Shown here: piece after piece, positions 1-12,369 of the stretch
How positions within the stretch are numbered: position 1 is the stretch's first letter
Layout of the letters: the number at the start of each line of letters is the position of its first letter
Assembly: GCF_030272615.1 (NCBI RefSeq)
Contig: NC_081414.1
Coordinates: 779,194,119-779,258,118 of the forward strand
Origin: Cryptomeria japonica
Taxonomy: Eukaryota; Streptophyta; Pinopsida; Cupressales; Cupressaceae
Length of the DNA stretch: 64,000 nt
Direction of reading: 5' to 3'
Made by a program: the position numbers and the translations under genes
The notes under the pieces: model-generated
Seen by the model: only the letters and a program-made list of their open reading frames with translations
What the model was told of the DNA's origin: nothing
Databases searched by the model: none

Positions 1-1
1 C

Positions 2-2278
2 AATTGTGCCTTCCAATATCTTTACCACTTCACCCATGCTTGGCCTCCTATCTTCATCGTCTTGAATGCACAGTCCCCCAACTAGAGCGGCTCTTCTCAC
101 CTCTTCGATATTCGCCTCGCTTGCTATCCTTGCATCCACAACGCCTATTATGTTTCCCCTCTGAATTTGAGATGAAGCCCAGGTAGGAAAGTACAACCTG
201 CTCTCCTCCACCTTCAAGTCCAGATTTCTACGACCGGATATAATTTCAAGCAACATCATACCAAAACTGTATACGTCCACCTTGGGAGTGATAGGAAGGC
301 CGGAGATCCATTCGGGAGCCAAGTACCCACGAGTTCCTCTTGTGGTCGTCAATACGCGGCTGAAATCTCTGCCAACCAGCTTTGCCAACCCAAAATCAGC
401 TATCTTCGGGCGAAAGTCGTCGTCTAGCAGGATGTTTTCCGGCTTAATATCGCAGTGAATGATCCGATCCCTGCACTCTTCGTGGAGATAAACTAATCCG
501 CGCGCAGTGCCCAGTGCGATATTAAACCGAGTCTTCCAATTCAACACCTTCTCTGTTTCTCCCTCTTTATGGAAGAGGAAGGAATTCAGAGAGCTATTGG
601 CCATGTAGGCATACACCAGCAGTCTGCGAGGGCCTTTTACGCAGAACCCCCAGAGCTTAACCAAATTCACATGCTGTATTCTCCCGATGGTGCTTATTTC
701 CGCACGAAATTGCTTTTCGGCTCCAGCAGAACCCTCTAGTCTTTTAACCGCTACAAGCGTGTTGTCTGGCAGACATCCTGCGAACACAGAACCAAATGCT
801 CCGCTACCCAACTTATGCTTGAAATTCTTGGTTGCAATTCGCAGCTCTTTGTAAGTGAATGCTTTGAGCGATGTTGGCACCTCCTGTTCCCTGATTTTCT
901 TCCGTAGCCTTCGACGTTTAGACACAATAAAGATGGCCAGTAGGAGAACCAAAATAACAGAGAAAGCAGCGCTAGTAGCAGCAAGTACAACGCCAAGTGC
1001 AGGGGCTTTGCTCCTTCCCTTTGGTGTCGAATGCGGCAGCTCAGAAGCGGCAAGTCTAATGAAGACCGAATGACCGTCGGATGAAGCGCGCATTTTGAAT
1101 AATTCCCTAAACCACAGCCTACACAGGAAAGGATCAGAAGTAGCGAAAGCAAAGGCTGTGCAGGAGCAATTGTTGAGACAAGCAGTCCGGCAACCCTGCT
1201 GTGTTGACTCATTGTATGTGAAAGCTTCTTCTTCGGGCAAGGATTGGTTCTTGGCTTCCACGAAACCGTCGGTGGTTCCCTCTGTGGTAGAGCAATGTAG
1301 CGGCCTTTGCCGAGCACAGCCGTTTGACCACCAGCTTTGAGAAGGGTGCTTGGGTGTGAAGCCATCAACACAACTACACACATCATTCGCACTGCACACT
1401 CCATAAGCCCCACAAATATCATACACACCGCATTGACCTCGGTGTGTTGACCAAATCAGACTCCATTTACTGTCATCCATCCAGAAGTAAGTTCCATATT
1501 CTCCATTCGTCTGCAACACGAACCGCACCGTGAGAGGTCGCATAGTCGGGTTTACGACAAAATTTAAGTACATTCTTGAACGAGAAACCCTCACAATGAA
1601 CGTTTCGACTACTTTCTGACCTGACATCTCGGGAAGGTTGGTAAAAGAATTTCCAGTCCACTCTCCACTGGACCAGTATGTTACACTGTTGTTATAGACC
1701 ATCACAAACTGCGTCTTTCCTTGGGACATGTCCAATCCGAAAGAGAATAGCCCAATTGCAGGATCCACAGAACTTTTCCACGAAGTTAACTTCATGCCTT
1801 TCCACATCTTCATGCCAGGCAACCATGTATCTGTCGGGTGCGCGAAACTCTCCCAAACTATCGCAGACTCGTTGTAGGCGTCCAACATAAGTAAATTACC
1901 AGAGTCCATTATTATTGCGCCCGAGGCTTTCCGGTCATTAAGAGTCGACCAAACTGACCGACCTTCTCTGTCAAACAATCTGAGATGGCCGTCGCTTGAA
2001 AAGTTGAGAACCCCGGGTATGCTTCTGACAGGATTCTCTCTGTTAGCCACCCAAACAACGGCCTTTTGAGAGATTCGTGCATACCAGATGCCAATGTACC
2101 AATTATTCGTTCCTCTGGGACTGAAAAATCCCAATGCAAACGTGCCATTCTTTGATATCATGGTCTGATTTCCTGAGAGAGAAGAACCCAATAGAAGCGT
2201 ATCTCCACCATCCGCTGTTAATAAACTGCAATTATGCACTGCAATAAAAATAATAATTGCTAGGACAAAGTTCTTCAT
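2..2278 (-). CDS. G-type lectin S-receptor-like Ser/Thr protein kinase, 3' end off window
   Basis: Plasma-membrane receptor kinase, close in layout to Arabidopsis At2g19130. I read 759 codons with no stop and no intron from ATG 2278 to the left edge; the C-terminal tail (perhaps 40-60 residues) is missing. Order: signal peptide 1-22; bulb lectin domain about 25-150 with WVANRENPV at 76-84; S-locus glycoprotein region about 200-310 including the Cys-rich CGVYDICGAYGVC; PAN-like Cys cluster 363-386; one membrane helix about 428-452 followed by KRRRLRKK; kinase domain from 488. Kinase residues visible: glycine loop GSGAFGSVF 491-499, Lys512, catalytic HCDIKPEN with Asp610, DFG Asp628, then GTRGYLAPEW. 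All key residues are present, so it looks functional. The ligand is unknown; the family acts in defence and stress signalling. Short ORFs on both strands across this block are shadows. Confidence 0.93.
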   Translation of the reverse strand, partial: MKNFVLAIIIFIAVHNCSLLTADGGDTLLLGSSLSGNQTMISKNGTFALGFFSPRGTNNWYIGIWYARISQKAVVWVANRENPVRSIPGVLNFSSDGHLRLFDREGRSVWSTLNDRKASGAIIMDSGNLLMLDAYNESAIVWESFAHPTDTWLPGMKMWKGMKLTSWKSSVDPAIGLFSFGLDMSQGKTQFVMVYNNSVTYWSSGEWTGNSFTNLPEMSGQKVVETFIVRVSRSRMYLNFVVNPTMRPLTVRFVLQTNGEYGTYFWMDDSKWSLIWSTHRGQCGVYDICGAYGVCSANDVCSCVDGFTPKHPSQSWWSNGCARQRPLHCSTTEGTTDGFVEAKNQSLPEEEAFTYNESTQQGCRTACLNNCSCTAFAFATSDPFLCRLWFRELFKMRASSDGHSVFIRLAASELPHSTPKGRSKAPALGVVLAATSAAFSVILVLLLAIFIVSKRRRLRKKIREQEVPTSLKAFTYKELRIATKNFKHKLGSGAFGSVFAGCLPDNTLVAVKRLEGSAGAEKQFRAEISTIGRIQHVNLVKLWGFCVKGPRRLLVYAYMANSSLNSFLFHKEGETEKVLNWKTRFNIALGTARGLVYLHEECRDRIIHCDIKPENILLDDDFRPKIADFGLAKLVGRDFSRVLTTTRGTRGYLAPEWISGLPITPKVDVYSFGMMLLEIISGRRNLDLKVEESRLYFPTWASSQIQRGNIIGVVDARIASEANIEEVRRAALVGGLCIQDDEDRRPSMGEVVKILEGTI

Positions 2279-2375
2279 CTCTATTTCTATAACCAGAGCA
2301 TTTGTATTTTTCTTAAAAGTACCCAAGGGGAACAAATTTACCTTGACGATCCTATGTTTCTGGTTTATTTTCCGA

Positions 2376-2383
2376 CTTAAATA
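2376..2383 (-). promoter_or_regulatory. Possible TATA box of the kinase gene
   Basis: The minus strand reads TATTTAAG about 100 bases upstream of the ATG, next to a CCGTGGGCTTAT stretch. The same block, with TATTTATG, recurs at the matching place in the duplicated copy near 3058-3080, so the segment was copied with the gene start. Assignment as a TATA element rests on position and composition only. Confidence 0.35.
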
Positions 2384-2794
2384 GATAAGCCCACGGCTCA
2401 AGAATTGCCTTTTATTCGGCGTAGGCCAATTCAAAACTTTGACATTTTTGAGCTAATAATGTTAAAGTCGACGTCTCAAGAGAAAATGGAGTTCTAGAAC
2501 CAATTTCATCCTTCCGCAGCTCCTACAATATATGGTATTCTTTTTTAATATCCTACGACGGGTGAGGTCTGACCTGGATTGATTTGTACCTCATTATTGA
2601 AGACTGAAGGCGAGTCAAGTCTTTTGTGCCGGTTAAGATACGCTGGATGACGTCTGAACCAGACCAACATGTATCTAATTGGTGAACAGCGCATTAAGTC
2701 AAGTCTTTCGTATCGTTTGACATTCAACATAAGCGTGATTTAAGTTTCCTAATTCTTTTAGCTATGAAATTCATAACCTATGCAACATGTAGTT

Positions 2795-2958
2795 CCTCTA
2801 GCTGTAAATCCCAATGCGAACGTGTCATTCTTTTATATTATGGTCTGATTTCCTGAGAGAAAAGAACCCAATAGAAGCTTATCTCCACCATCCACTGTTA
2901 ATAAACTGCAATTATGCATTACAATAAAAATAGTAATTGACAGGTACAATTTGTTCAT
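2795..2958 (-). pseudogene. Truncated N-terminus of a second S-receptor-like kinase copy
   Basis: Reading from ATG 2958, the copy gives a signal peptide (MNKLYLSITIFIVMHNCSLL) and then GGDKLLLGS and SGNQTII, matching residues 1-41 of the intact gene. An in-frame TAA follows, and similarity fades after KNDTFALGF. No lectin or kinase domain follows, so only about 55 codons were copied or kept. It is a partial-duplication pseudogene, not a separate gene. Confidence 0.75.
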
Positions 2959-3300
2959 CTCCATTTCTATAACCATAACATTTATATTTATCTTAAAAAA
3001 TTACTGGTGCGGAAGAAGTTTACCTTAATGGTCCTTTCTTTCTTGTTTAATTTCGAACATAAATAGAAAAGCCCACGGCTTAAATAGTGTCTTTAATCCT
3101 ATGTAAACGAATTGAAGACTTTGACATTTTTGAGCTAATAATTTAAATGAATTCCATTTCATCCTCCCGCGGCTCCTGCAATGTATAAGAATTCTGCTTG
3201 CATATTCAACTTGGGTGACCTGTGAACCAGACCGACTTGTACCCAATTGTTGAAGAGTGCGCGTAGGTCAAGTATTTTGTGCTGATAGAGATGGGCATAA
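2795..3300 (-). repeat. Decayed tandem copy of the kinase 5' end and promoter
   Basis: This stretch matches 2115-2640 almost base for base in order: start of coding, leader, TATA-like block, GACATTTTTGAGCTAATAAT, then the CTCCTGCAATGTATA and AGACCGACTTGTACCCAATTG segments. Offset is about 680 bases. Small indels and many point changes separate the copies. Confidence 0.8.
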
Positions 3301-6250
3301 ATTTTGCCACCTCGTCAAATTAGATTTTGGCAAAGCAGGATAAGATAGCAGTTATTGTTAAGAATGTTTTAATGGTTAGGGTTTGGTCTTGAGATCATTT
3401 TTCACATTGAACTCTTCTTTGTGAATGTTAATGTTTGTGTAGCTATTAATATTTAGGCTGTTCTTTAGTGCCATTTATTTATGTTTCCACAATTATTGTT
3501 TTTGGATAATTATTAAAATTATATTTAAAATTAGAATCATTTTTATTGTATTTTATAGTTGGTGATTAAGTAGTTCATGATTATGATTATAGTTTATTAA
3601 TCACTAAAGTATTTTACGAAGAGCTAAACAATATCCTTGATGTCCTAGATAAATTTTTTTAAGCTATTTATTAACTATATGATGACCTCAACTAAGTAGC
3701 AATCTCCTTGGATACCCCATGTGAAACTGATTTCTGTGAAAAGGCTTATATAGTGTTTCTCATGAATATTGTGTCACCATCATGGATATTTGTATATTTT
3801 GCACTACTGTCATGTTATGGATGTTGCTTTCAATAGCTTCATTTTGGTTTCATGATATAAATAAGTCCATGTGAATTCAATTAGGATAATTAATTCTTGA
3901 TGATGAATGATTATGTGTATTATGGAATTTTCTAATGATCTTATTTTGCTAGTTTCACGTGTGGTTCATTCTATGACTTAAGGTTTATGACTTGTCTGAT
4001 ATATTATAGATCCATGATTGTATATCTTAGCATGTGGTTTAATGATAAATCAAACATGATCATGACGAGAAACACAATATTGTGCTATCAAATATCATGT
4101 GTATTAATATTATATATTTATGGTTTGTTGCTTTGGTTATCAATTTCCTTGATGATGAACTAATCATGACTTGTCTAGTGTGGAATTTAATTATTGGCCA
4201 ATGGAATTGGGGAATTTGTATATTCACATTGTTGTGTAAACTAGTAAAATTATACTATTCTAATTGGACAAACCTAATTGTTTTGTAATATTTAATTATT
4301 TTATAGCTTCGTACAATGGCATGTGTAATATGAAGCTATGATGTATTATATTTGATGTATGTATATTGTTATGTGATGTATGGATAATATCAATAAATAT
4401 TGTGAAATTGCACACTTGTTAAAAAATGTTGAGTGTTAATGTGTCAATAATGTAATTTTAAATTTGGTAACTTTTGAATAGTGTTTAAAGTATAAATTTA
4501 AAAATATTTTCAATCCCTTAAAGCCCTAAGATATATGGTTAGAAATTAAGGGCCTTCTTAAAGCATAAAATGAATAATTTATGAAAATGGAGTCATTTTT
4601 TGTTTTAGCTTTATTTAAGTGACAAATTATGAACATTTTGAATGGTTTTGTGGGTTGTATGTAAAAAAGGGTTAGCTCTAAAGGAAACACTTGTCACCCT
4701 TACATCAAAACATGGAGAGGTTGGGCCTCCCAATTGTCCTCGAGGTCCCTCTATTAGGAGGAAAGTAAGACTTTTTAGGGGGATTCCGAGAAATATTTTG
4801 GTAGTTGCTTATCATTATATTATTTTCTAGGCTACTATTATTGTGAATAGGTAGAGATTTTTTAAACATGCTCTGATGCAACAAATGAGAAAATGAAGAA
4901 AGGTTTGGGGAGGAATTGGTGTTATTGCTAGAAATGGAATCTATTAGCATTGACACCTCTCCCAAGTAGATAATTGTGTTTAGCTAATTCTATGACAAAA
5001 GTATTATAAAGACCTCACCTATTTTGTGTTGAATTTTAATGTAGATTCAAATGGTAAATTATGTGAATTTGGTGTACAATCATAGTTTTTATGGGGTATC
5101 TTAGTTTTGGTGTGTGTTCTTCAAATGGGTTAATGTTGTAAATGTGGTTGTGTGTTCTCCTAATGAATTATTATTGTAAACATGGAGATAAATAGGATGG
5201 GGGTCTATCCCAACAAATGGCTGAGATGACCCTTGCATGGGGTATGAATAGGTTGTAGACCTTTGTAAGGAAATCATTTTACAATGGGTAAAACTATCCA
5301 TACAATATAATTTCTAGAATAATCATAAATGGGTAAGAGTACCCTCAATATATTAATGCAACTTGGTAGTCACCAAGAGGAGTGAAAAGATTAGTGTGTG
5401 TGTGTTGAAGAGGAATTACTAAAGAAAAAAATGATCGATGCGATTTTTATAATAAGTTAATTATTCTTTAAATTATTCCCTCATAAGGTGCCACTGCTAC
5501 CCCTTAATGGAGCTCTTTTAGAGCCCCTGGAATATAATTCCAAGAGACAAATAGGATCATTTTGTGGAATTTTAATTGTTCATCTTGTATATAGTTGTAT
5601 TTTCTTGTGAGTCTAATTATCTCTATATTCTTGTAATGCCTAATTATTTGTGTGTTCATGTGATATCTAATTGCATTGTCACTATGCATATTCCCTTATA
5701 TTGGGGGTCAATAGTGTGCTATCCTGGGTTGGGTGTTGAGCATCCATAAGCTATAGGAAGGAATTTTTATTTTCTTATGTTTTAGGTTTTATAAAAAACT
5801 ATTAAAGAATACTTAGTACTATTGTTTTAAACTAGAATCAATGATACGTTGGAAATAAAATTGCACACAAATATCGACTCTATGGAATATGCTTCATATC
5901 ACTTTTTAAAATATTATTGATTTAGGTACAAATTATTTTAATGCTTGGAATAAGTAAACAACCCTAGAAGGAGGTTATCCAAGTGTTAGTGTTGTATGAA
6001 TTCACCAATTGACACACATATATGTGTTGAAGTTGTAGGCTTCATAATTAACCAAGAAAGATACCATCCACAATAAAGAGTTGCAACAAAGAGTTTTCTT
6101 GAATATTGATAAATTAATATGGTATTGACGAGATAATTATTGGAAAATGCCAATATACTAAAAGGAGGGGATTGAATTAGTATATCATAAAATCTAACCT
6201 TCAATTACTTCCAATTCAATCTTTACTTATTTTTTTTAAGAATTATAAAA
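3301..6250. other. A/T-rich spacer, no gene recognised
   Basis: ORFs here are short and resemble no family I know. The stretch could include an eroded LTR of the gypsy element that follows, but I found no matching copy downstream of 16560, so I do not call one. Confidence 0.5.
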
Positions 6251-7019
6251 AACATCAATAAATAAAAACAATTAATGTAGATGTAAGGGTAACAGGATGA
6301 TAATAATAGATGAAGCTAAGGTAGAGGCTGAGGAAATTGAAGAAGGAACAATTCCACATATATTAACTATGAAAACATCCTATGAAAAGAGGCTTAGATG
6401 AACAATTTGTGTAGGAGAAGATCATACCATGTTTACCTATGATAAATATAAAGACTTCCATAGGAGCATGTACAAGCCATGATAGAGTGAAGAAGTATAA
6501 AAAGGAGATTGAGAATTCCAGAGAATAATACCACCATAAATTCAAAGTTTTCATAGGATAGATATGTGGACCTCTAACACATCATAGGAAGAAAATTTTA
6601 GGGAAGAGCTCATAGTGAGAAAAAAAGAAGCACATAAATAGGAGAAAAACACTTGTTATCACTTGGAAAGGAACAAATACCTAAAATAGGAAGAAGAACT
6701 CACTATGGAAGAGGAATTTAAAATCTCTTATGCCCTAGAAGAGGCATATGAAGAAGAAGCAAAAGAACAATTTTACTTGTTCAATCTTCATAAAACACAA
6801 CATGACAAAGGGATGAAGGAAGCAATGATACCAATTGCTTTGTTGTTGTAAGAGGAGGTAGCTAATTTGACTAAGTAGGATGTTTAGGCCTTAGAGGAGC
6901 TAACAATAGTACAAAGGAAGAATGAACTATAGGAATATTGGTAAGATATTCAAAATAGCTACCTCCTCTTGAATATACTAGATGATAGGATATTCAAATC
7001 TTCCCCTAATAATCACAAA

Positions 7020-7202
7020 GTGAAATATGTGATGGTGGATTTTGGGGAAGATTTGAATATCCTACCATGTATTACATGGGATAAATTGACTTGACCACAC
7101 TTAGTGAAAACTCGTATGAACATATGTCTAGTAGATGGGTCCAAAATGAACACAATGGGTACTTGTAAAAACGTGGAGGTTAGTGTTAAAGAGGTTAAGT
7201 AG
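7020..7202 (+). pseudogene. Gypsy aspartic protease remnant
   Basis: The frame reads KYVMVDFGEDLNILPCITW and later CLVDGSKMNTMGTC, matching the usual gypsy pattern of a protease core (DxGADxNxLP) and its following strands. The active-site Gly-Ala is replaced (FGED), and TGA and TAG stops interrupt. Upstream DNA (6300-7000) may be gag but shows no zinc knuckle I can support. Confidence 0.55.
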
Positions 7203-8459
7203 TGCATTAACTATGAAGTGGCCTAAATGAAAGAACCTTTTCACACATTCAAGGTTCTACTCAGTCTTAAATGGTTCAAGTAGATTTCAATGGTATCGTT
7301 GATTCAAGGGTTAAAGAGATTTCCTATATAGACAACACATAAATAGTACATATCCCACTAAAAATTGAGGATAGATCATATGTGAAAACATGACTCTCTA
7401 ACCAGCATATATGTCAAGTATCAAACCCCACTTACATACTATAAAATTCTATGAGATATGTATGATCAAAAGTCATAGTCCTAGCTCCACCTAGAGTGAG
7501 GACACCTCAACAAAAAAATCATCAAATAGGGTATTTCTCATATAAAGCTGCCAAGGTTCTTTGGAGTAGGGAATGTTATAAAGTATGTTGAAGCTAAGGA
7601 GAAAAAATCTCCATTCGAGTTAGTAAGGATGTTGACACTGCAAGATACACCACTATGTAGTGTTTCTTGATGGTGGAACACACATAAGCATAAAATTTTA
7701 AATTGGTATTCTTTTAACATCCTAATCAATTCCTGGTATCGACATCAAGATGTAGAATACCCTCAGATCCCCAAATATGAAGGTATCATCCCTAGGAAGA
7801 TCACCTCTACAATTGTGTAGTAACCTAGTCTAAAAATAGAGAATATGATCATTTCTTATATATAAAACTCTTTAGTGGACCCTAATATTGGTCATTCAGA
7901 CCTGGTATGTTAATCAAGAAAGAAGAGGAAAAACTAAGGACTATGACATAGTATGTACAAATTTTAATCACACATTCTCTTTTCAAGATAATAAGGAATG
8001 AATCTGGCTAGCCTTATGTAGGATCAAGGAGATAATATATAAATCAATTTAAAAAAAAATATCTCTTGAACCCAGTCCCATACCCTAAAGCGAAGATGTA
8101 TGGAAACTAATTGAATGCATAGACAAGAAGGCTAGTCCAGAACTGATACTAAACAATTCATATAGATGATGAAGAAGGGGAGACCAAGTTAAATATTGAA
8201 GTAGGTGAAGGAGAAAGAGAAATAGAACTATAAAAGGATTTTGAAAGAACTACTAATCTAACCAACCTATCAAAGTCTAGGAGGAAAACATTGCTACAAT
8301 AAGTAGCCTAAAAATGGAAAAATAGGAGACTATTGGGATGAGGCTACTACAGAAGCCATTATAGAACTCTTGATAGGATTTGAAGAATTATTTCTATTGA
8401 CATTCGATGAGATTAAAGACACTAAAGAATAAGTTGGAAGTATGAAGGTACAATTCAAA

Positions 8460-9223
8460 GAAGGCACCAAACCAATCTAAAAATGACCATGCCACCTAAA
8501 CCCTAACATGAAGCAAAAAGTCAAAATTGAATTGGATACAATGTTGGTAGCAAGAATAATAAAACCATTGAATGATGTAGAGTGGATAAACCCCATGGTA
8601 ATACAAAATAAAAAGACAGGAGACATTCGAGTTTGTGTGGACTTCTGTGAACTAAATAAGGCTTGCTTACATGATCCATATTTCACACCATTCATTGAGG
8701 AAATCCTAGAATCAGTAGCCAAGAGAAAAATAGATTTCTTCACTGATGGATTTTATGGATATCATTAGGTCTAGATAAGAGAATAAGATTAGCATAAGAC
8801 CATTTTTTCTACATAATAGGGTTCTATATACATGATAATGTTGTTTGGAGTTAAGAATGCACTAGATGTATTCATGTGCATTATGATTAATACATTCCAG
8901 TACTTCATTCATGACTATATTGAACTACACTTCGATTATTGGACTACATATGGATTAGTTCAAGATCATGTGCAAGTATTAGGGACCATGATAGAAAAGT
9001 ATAAAAGCATGCATATTTCATTAAACCTCAAAAATTATATTTTTGCCACACCATTTAGAACACTACTAGGACACATTATTTACAAACAAGGCTTGACGGT
9101 GGACCCAATAAAGATATATCTTATCATGAATCTTAAACCCCCTAAGATAGGATTATAAGTAGAAAAAATTCTAGGACACATTATATACTATAGGAAATTC
9201 ATCAAAGGCTATGATACCATAGT
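8460..9223 (+). pseudogene. Gypsy reverse transcriptase remnant
   Basis: Two blocks are readable. At 8508-8768 is the RT fingers region (WINPMVIQNKKTGDIRVCVD, FCELNKA). At 8832-9158 is the palm to connection (MLFGVKNA, FIHDYIELHFDYWTTYGL, LLGHIIYKQGL). The catalytic FDD pair reads FDY, so one metal-binding Asp is lost. Stops at about 8767-8820 and 9157 break it. Text stops at the copia-1 insertion and resumes at 14727. Confidence 0.8.
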
Positions 9224-9876
9224 TTCTGGGAAAAAGGTGTCTCAACCTTGCAATGATAAAAAGAGTTTTGTTGATACATGATGATACGGGTTTAGGGGAA
9301 GAGCCCTTGACTTAAGGGTTGCAAGGGATTCCCCACTTGCTAGCCTCAATCTCGTGAATAGATGGGGATCTAGGGGGAAACACATCTCGACAAAGGTTTT
9401 TAGGGGCAGCACCCTTGAAACAAAAATTCACATATAATCTATCATTGTAAATCTTGACTATTTATCATTGGGTCATAGATCTAATGGTGGATATTTTGAG
9501 CATTGTGTTTTCACTGGAAGGAACTATTTTAAGAGGGGATTGTATGATGACTATTGTATTGTAATATATTATTAGAGTCTTATAGTTGTTGAGCTACCTC
9601 TAGATACCGTTGGTGGTACTCTTGTAAGAATCTTCCTCTACAAGTATATTGTAATCTGTTGTTGATGTCTACCTAACATATTGGGCATCTTTTGGAGTAT
9701 GTGGATTTTCTCATGAAAGGATTTTCACATGTAAATCATTGTGTTGTGGTATGATTTTTATTTATGTCTATTTCTATTAAGTTTCTATAACTATTATAAT
9801 TATCTGTAAAAGTTTTTGTATTACCCTCCTCTCAAGTTTAGTATAGGAAGTTGTTTCTCCACTTAACTGCCTTACA
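9224..9876 (+). repeat. Left LTR of copia-1
   Basis: Runs from about TGGGAAAAAGG to CTTACA, directly before the primer site. It aligns with 13983-14721 over its length, including the shared CATATAAT.TATCATTGTAAATC block. The first three bases before TGGG are uncertain. Confidence 0.85.
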
Positions 9877-9878
9877 AG

Positions 9879-9890
9879 TGGTATCAAAAC
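9879..9890 (+). other. copia-1 primer binding site
   Basis: TGGTATCAAAAC lies two bases after the left LTR and resembles the tRNA-iMet site TGGTATCAGAGC used by plant copia elements. Confidence 0.65.
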
Positions 9891-10160
9891 CTTATCACCT
9901 TTGGTTTTAGTTGTGGGTTATTGGGTTTTTTAACTAATCTACACTTGAGTGGGAGCTTGTGTAGAAGATAATTTTTGACCTTGTTGCAAGAATATTTATA
10001 TGGCATGTTTTTTAGAGATAATAAAGATGGTTTTGGAAGTAATTTTGAGATGTGAAAGTTGTAGGTGGAGGATATGCTAATAGATCATGGTCTCTAGGAT
10101 TTCGTTAATGTGAATGTCTTAAGACCTTCTGATCCTACTACAACTGCTTAGTATGATGTT

Positions 10161-10700
10161 ATGGACTGTAGGGTTAAGGGTCTAATAAGATTGTGCTTTG
10201 AAAACTATGATCCAATCAATATCCACAAAGAGATCTCTACAAAGAAGTTATGGAATAATCTTGGTGAACTATATCAAGCCAAATCTCTATTGAATTATTT
10301 TTTCTTGAGGAAGAAATTTTATTCCTTAAGAATGGATGAGGGTGGATGGATTACAGACCACTTGGAAGCATTTGATATGTTGGTGTTAAGATGAATGTGG
10401 AGGAGAAAGGTTAGATCTTTCTTTGTTCTTTTCCTAATTTGTGGGATTCTCTCATTATGGATATTGGTAGTACTATTAAATATGGTGTGTGTCTTGCTTG
10501 ATGAAGAGATATGAAGGAAGGTAAACATTAGTTTGAAGGAATCCCTAACTATTTGTGGGACATCTAAGGAAAAAGACAAGAAGAATGAGAAGTGCAATAC
10601 ATCCAAGTCTAGAGAGAGATCCAGATCTCTTAGAAATTCTAAATTCATTTGTTAGAATTGTGGTAAACGAGGACACATCTATAAGAAATGGAAAGAAGAG
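10161..10700 (+). pseudogene. copia-1 Gag remnant with zinc knuckle
   Basis: KKLWNNLGELYQAKSLLNYFFLRKKFYSLRM is the usual copia Gag (UBN2-type) helix pair, read here in pieces from 10240. A knuckle follows near 10645-10690: C, stop, NCGKRGHIYKKW. The second position is a stop and the last Cys is Trp, so zinc binding is lost. Gag packages the RNA in the virus-like particle. Confidence 0.7.
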
Positions 10701-10775
10701 AAGAGGAAGAAAAATAAGAAGTTCAATTCTAATTTTAAGTCTGAGAAGGAAGATGGCGATGCATTCATTTTAGAT

Positions 10776-11395
10776 TTGGCCACTCATGTAGGTAATGATG
10801 CATGTTTAATTGACTTAGGTGCATCTTTTCAGATGACTTTCTATAATGTTTGGTTTTCTCAATATGAAGAATTCAATAGAAAGAATGTGCACCTAGGTGA
10901 TGATTTTGATTTAGATATTGTTGGTTGTGGTAAAGTTAGAATCAGGTTTCCTAATGGTAGAGTAAAAAGGGTAAGTGGTATGATGCATATCCATGGACTA
11001 AAACAAAATTTGTTATGAACAAACTAAAATATGTGAGTGTGCATGTAGTATTTTTTTATGGAGAATATAGTATGGTGAAGGGTGCTATGGTGATTGCTAG
11101 AGGTGTCCAATTTGGCACATTGTATAAGCTAGAAGCATACACTATTAAATGTATAATCACTCGGGTTTCACCTTTAGCAAATAGACATGGCTTTCGAGTA
11201 CCTAAGGGTGTTTATTCTTTTGAAGAAATGTTACTTTCAAAGAAGAACATGTTATGGCACCAGAGACTTGGCCACATTGGAGAAAAGGGTCTAAGGACCT
11301 TGAAAAATAAAAATCTTGTTGAAGATTTGAATAATTGTAATCTTGATTTTGTTTTTTGTGAGCATTTTGTTTATGAAAACCAAAGCCGCATTTAG
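10776..11395 (+). pseudogene. copia-1 protease and pre-integrase region
   Basis: The protease core reads LIDLGASFQMT, with Asp-Leu-Gly in place of the catalytic Asp-Ser/Thr-Gly. It is followed by VKRVSGMMHIHGLKQNLL, the standard strand before the zinc region. After a frame change, MLWHQRLGHIGEKGL at 11250-11290 is the conserved pre-integrase motif. Confidence 0.75.
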
Positions 11396-11494
11396 TTTTA
11401 CTCAAGTTGTCATAAATCTTTTGGTATTTTTAATTTTATTCATTCTAATGTGTTTATCCTATAGATGTTCCTTCCATTGGAAAATCCACATAGT

Positions 11495-12010
11495 TTGTTT
11501 CATTTATTGATGATTATAACATAAAGACATTGGTAGATTTTCTTAAAAGTAAATCTAAAGTTTTTAGTCAATTTAAAGAATTTAAATAAATGGCTGAATT
11601 GTAAATTGGAAAGAAAATAAAATGTTTGACTACTGATAATGGCAATAAATTTTTCTTCAATCATTTTGATAGATTCTGTAAAGATTGTGGCATTAATAGA
11701 TAGAATACAACTCTGCATTGTCCGTTATATAATGGAGTTGAAAAAAGAATGATTAGCACATTGATGGAGAAGGCTAGGAGTATGTTGAGTGGTGTTGGTT
11801 AGGAATAAATTTTTTGGGCTGAATCTATTACCACTATTTGTTACCTGATTAATAAGTCTCCTATATCAGCTCATGTTGATAAAAGGCCTATGTATGCATG
11901 GTCAGGTCATAAGCCTTTACTGAGACATCTTAGACTTTTTTGTTGCAAGACATATGCACATTTGCCAAAGGAGAAGTGAGAAAAGTTATATAGCAAGGTT
12001 GTAAAATGTA
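11495..12010 (+). pseudogene. copia-1 integrase core remnant
   Basis: FIDDYNIKTLVDFLKSKS, CLTTDNGNKFF, and YNGVEKRM follow the D-D-E core order. The Glu survives in VEKRM and the second Asp in TTDNG. TAA and TAG codons replace several Gln. The C-terminal part reads FWAESITTICYLINKSPISA. Confidence 0.75.
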
Positions 12011-12369
12011 TCTTCATTAGATAGAATTATGGTGGAAAGGATAGAAGATTGAGACCCTGTTGCCTAGAGGGTAGTATATAGTATAGGTGTCATTAGAGAA
12101 ATAAAGCCTCATTATATTACATAGCAAGTAGAATATAATAAATAGGAAGATGTGATTCTATTTCCTTCTACTCTTGAAAGATTTGAATCAAGATGCCTAG
12201 ATAGGTAATAATTTAAGCAGAGCTCATCTAGCTCTAAATAATCAAAAGAGGAAGAACCTCCATCTCAACTTGTTTGAAGGTCTACAATACAAAGTCAACC
12301 ACGTGAAAGGTAATACCTAATGATTGGAGATGCATTTTTACTTTGAATACTAGTGTGGATGAACCTAGA

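Noticed and set aside
751-1428. 225-codon minus-strand ORF and other ORFs inside the kinase block
   Set aside because: They are in other frames than the uninterrupted receptor kinase frame and have no family resemblance.
3301-6250. Possible 5' LTR of the gypsy element
   Set aside because: The place is right, but I found no matching copy after 16560 and no primer site.
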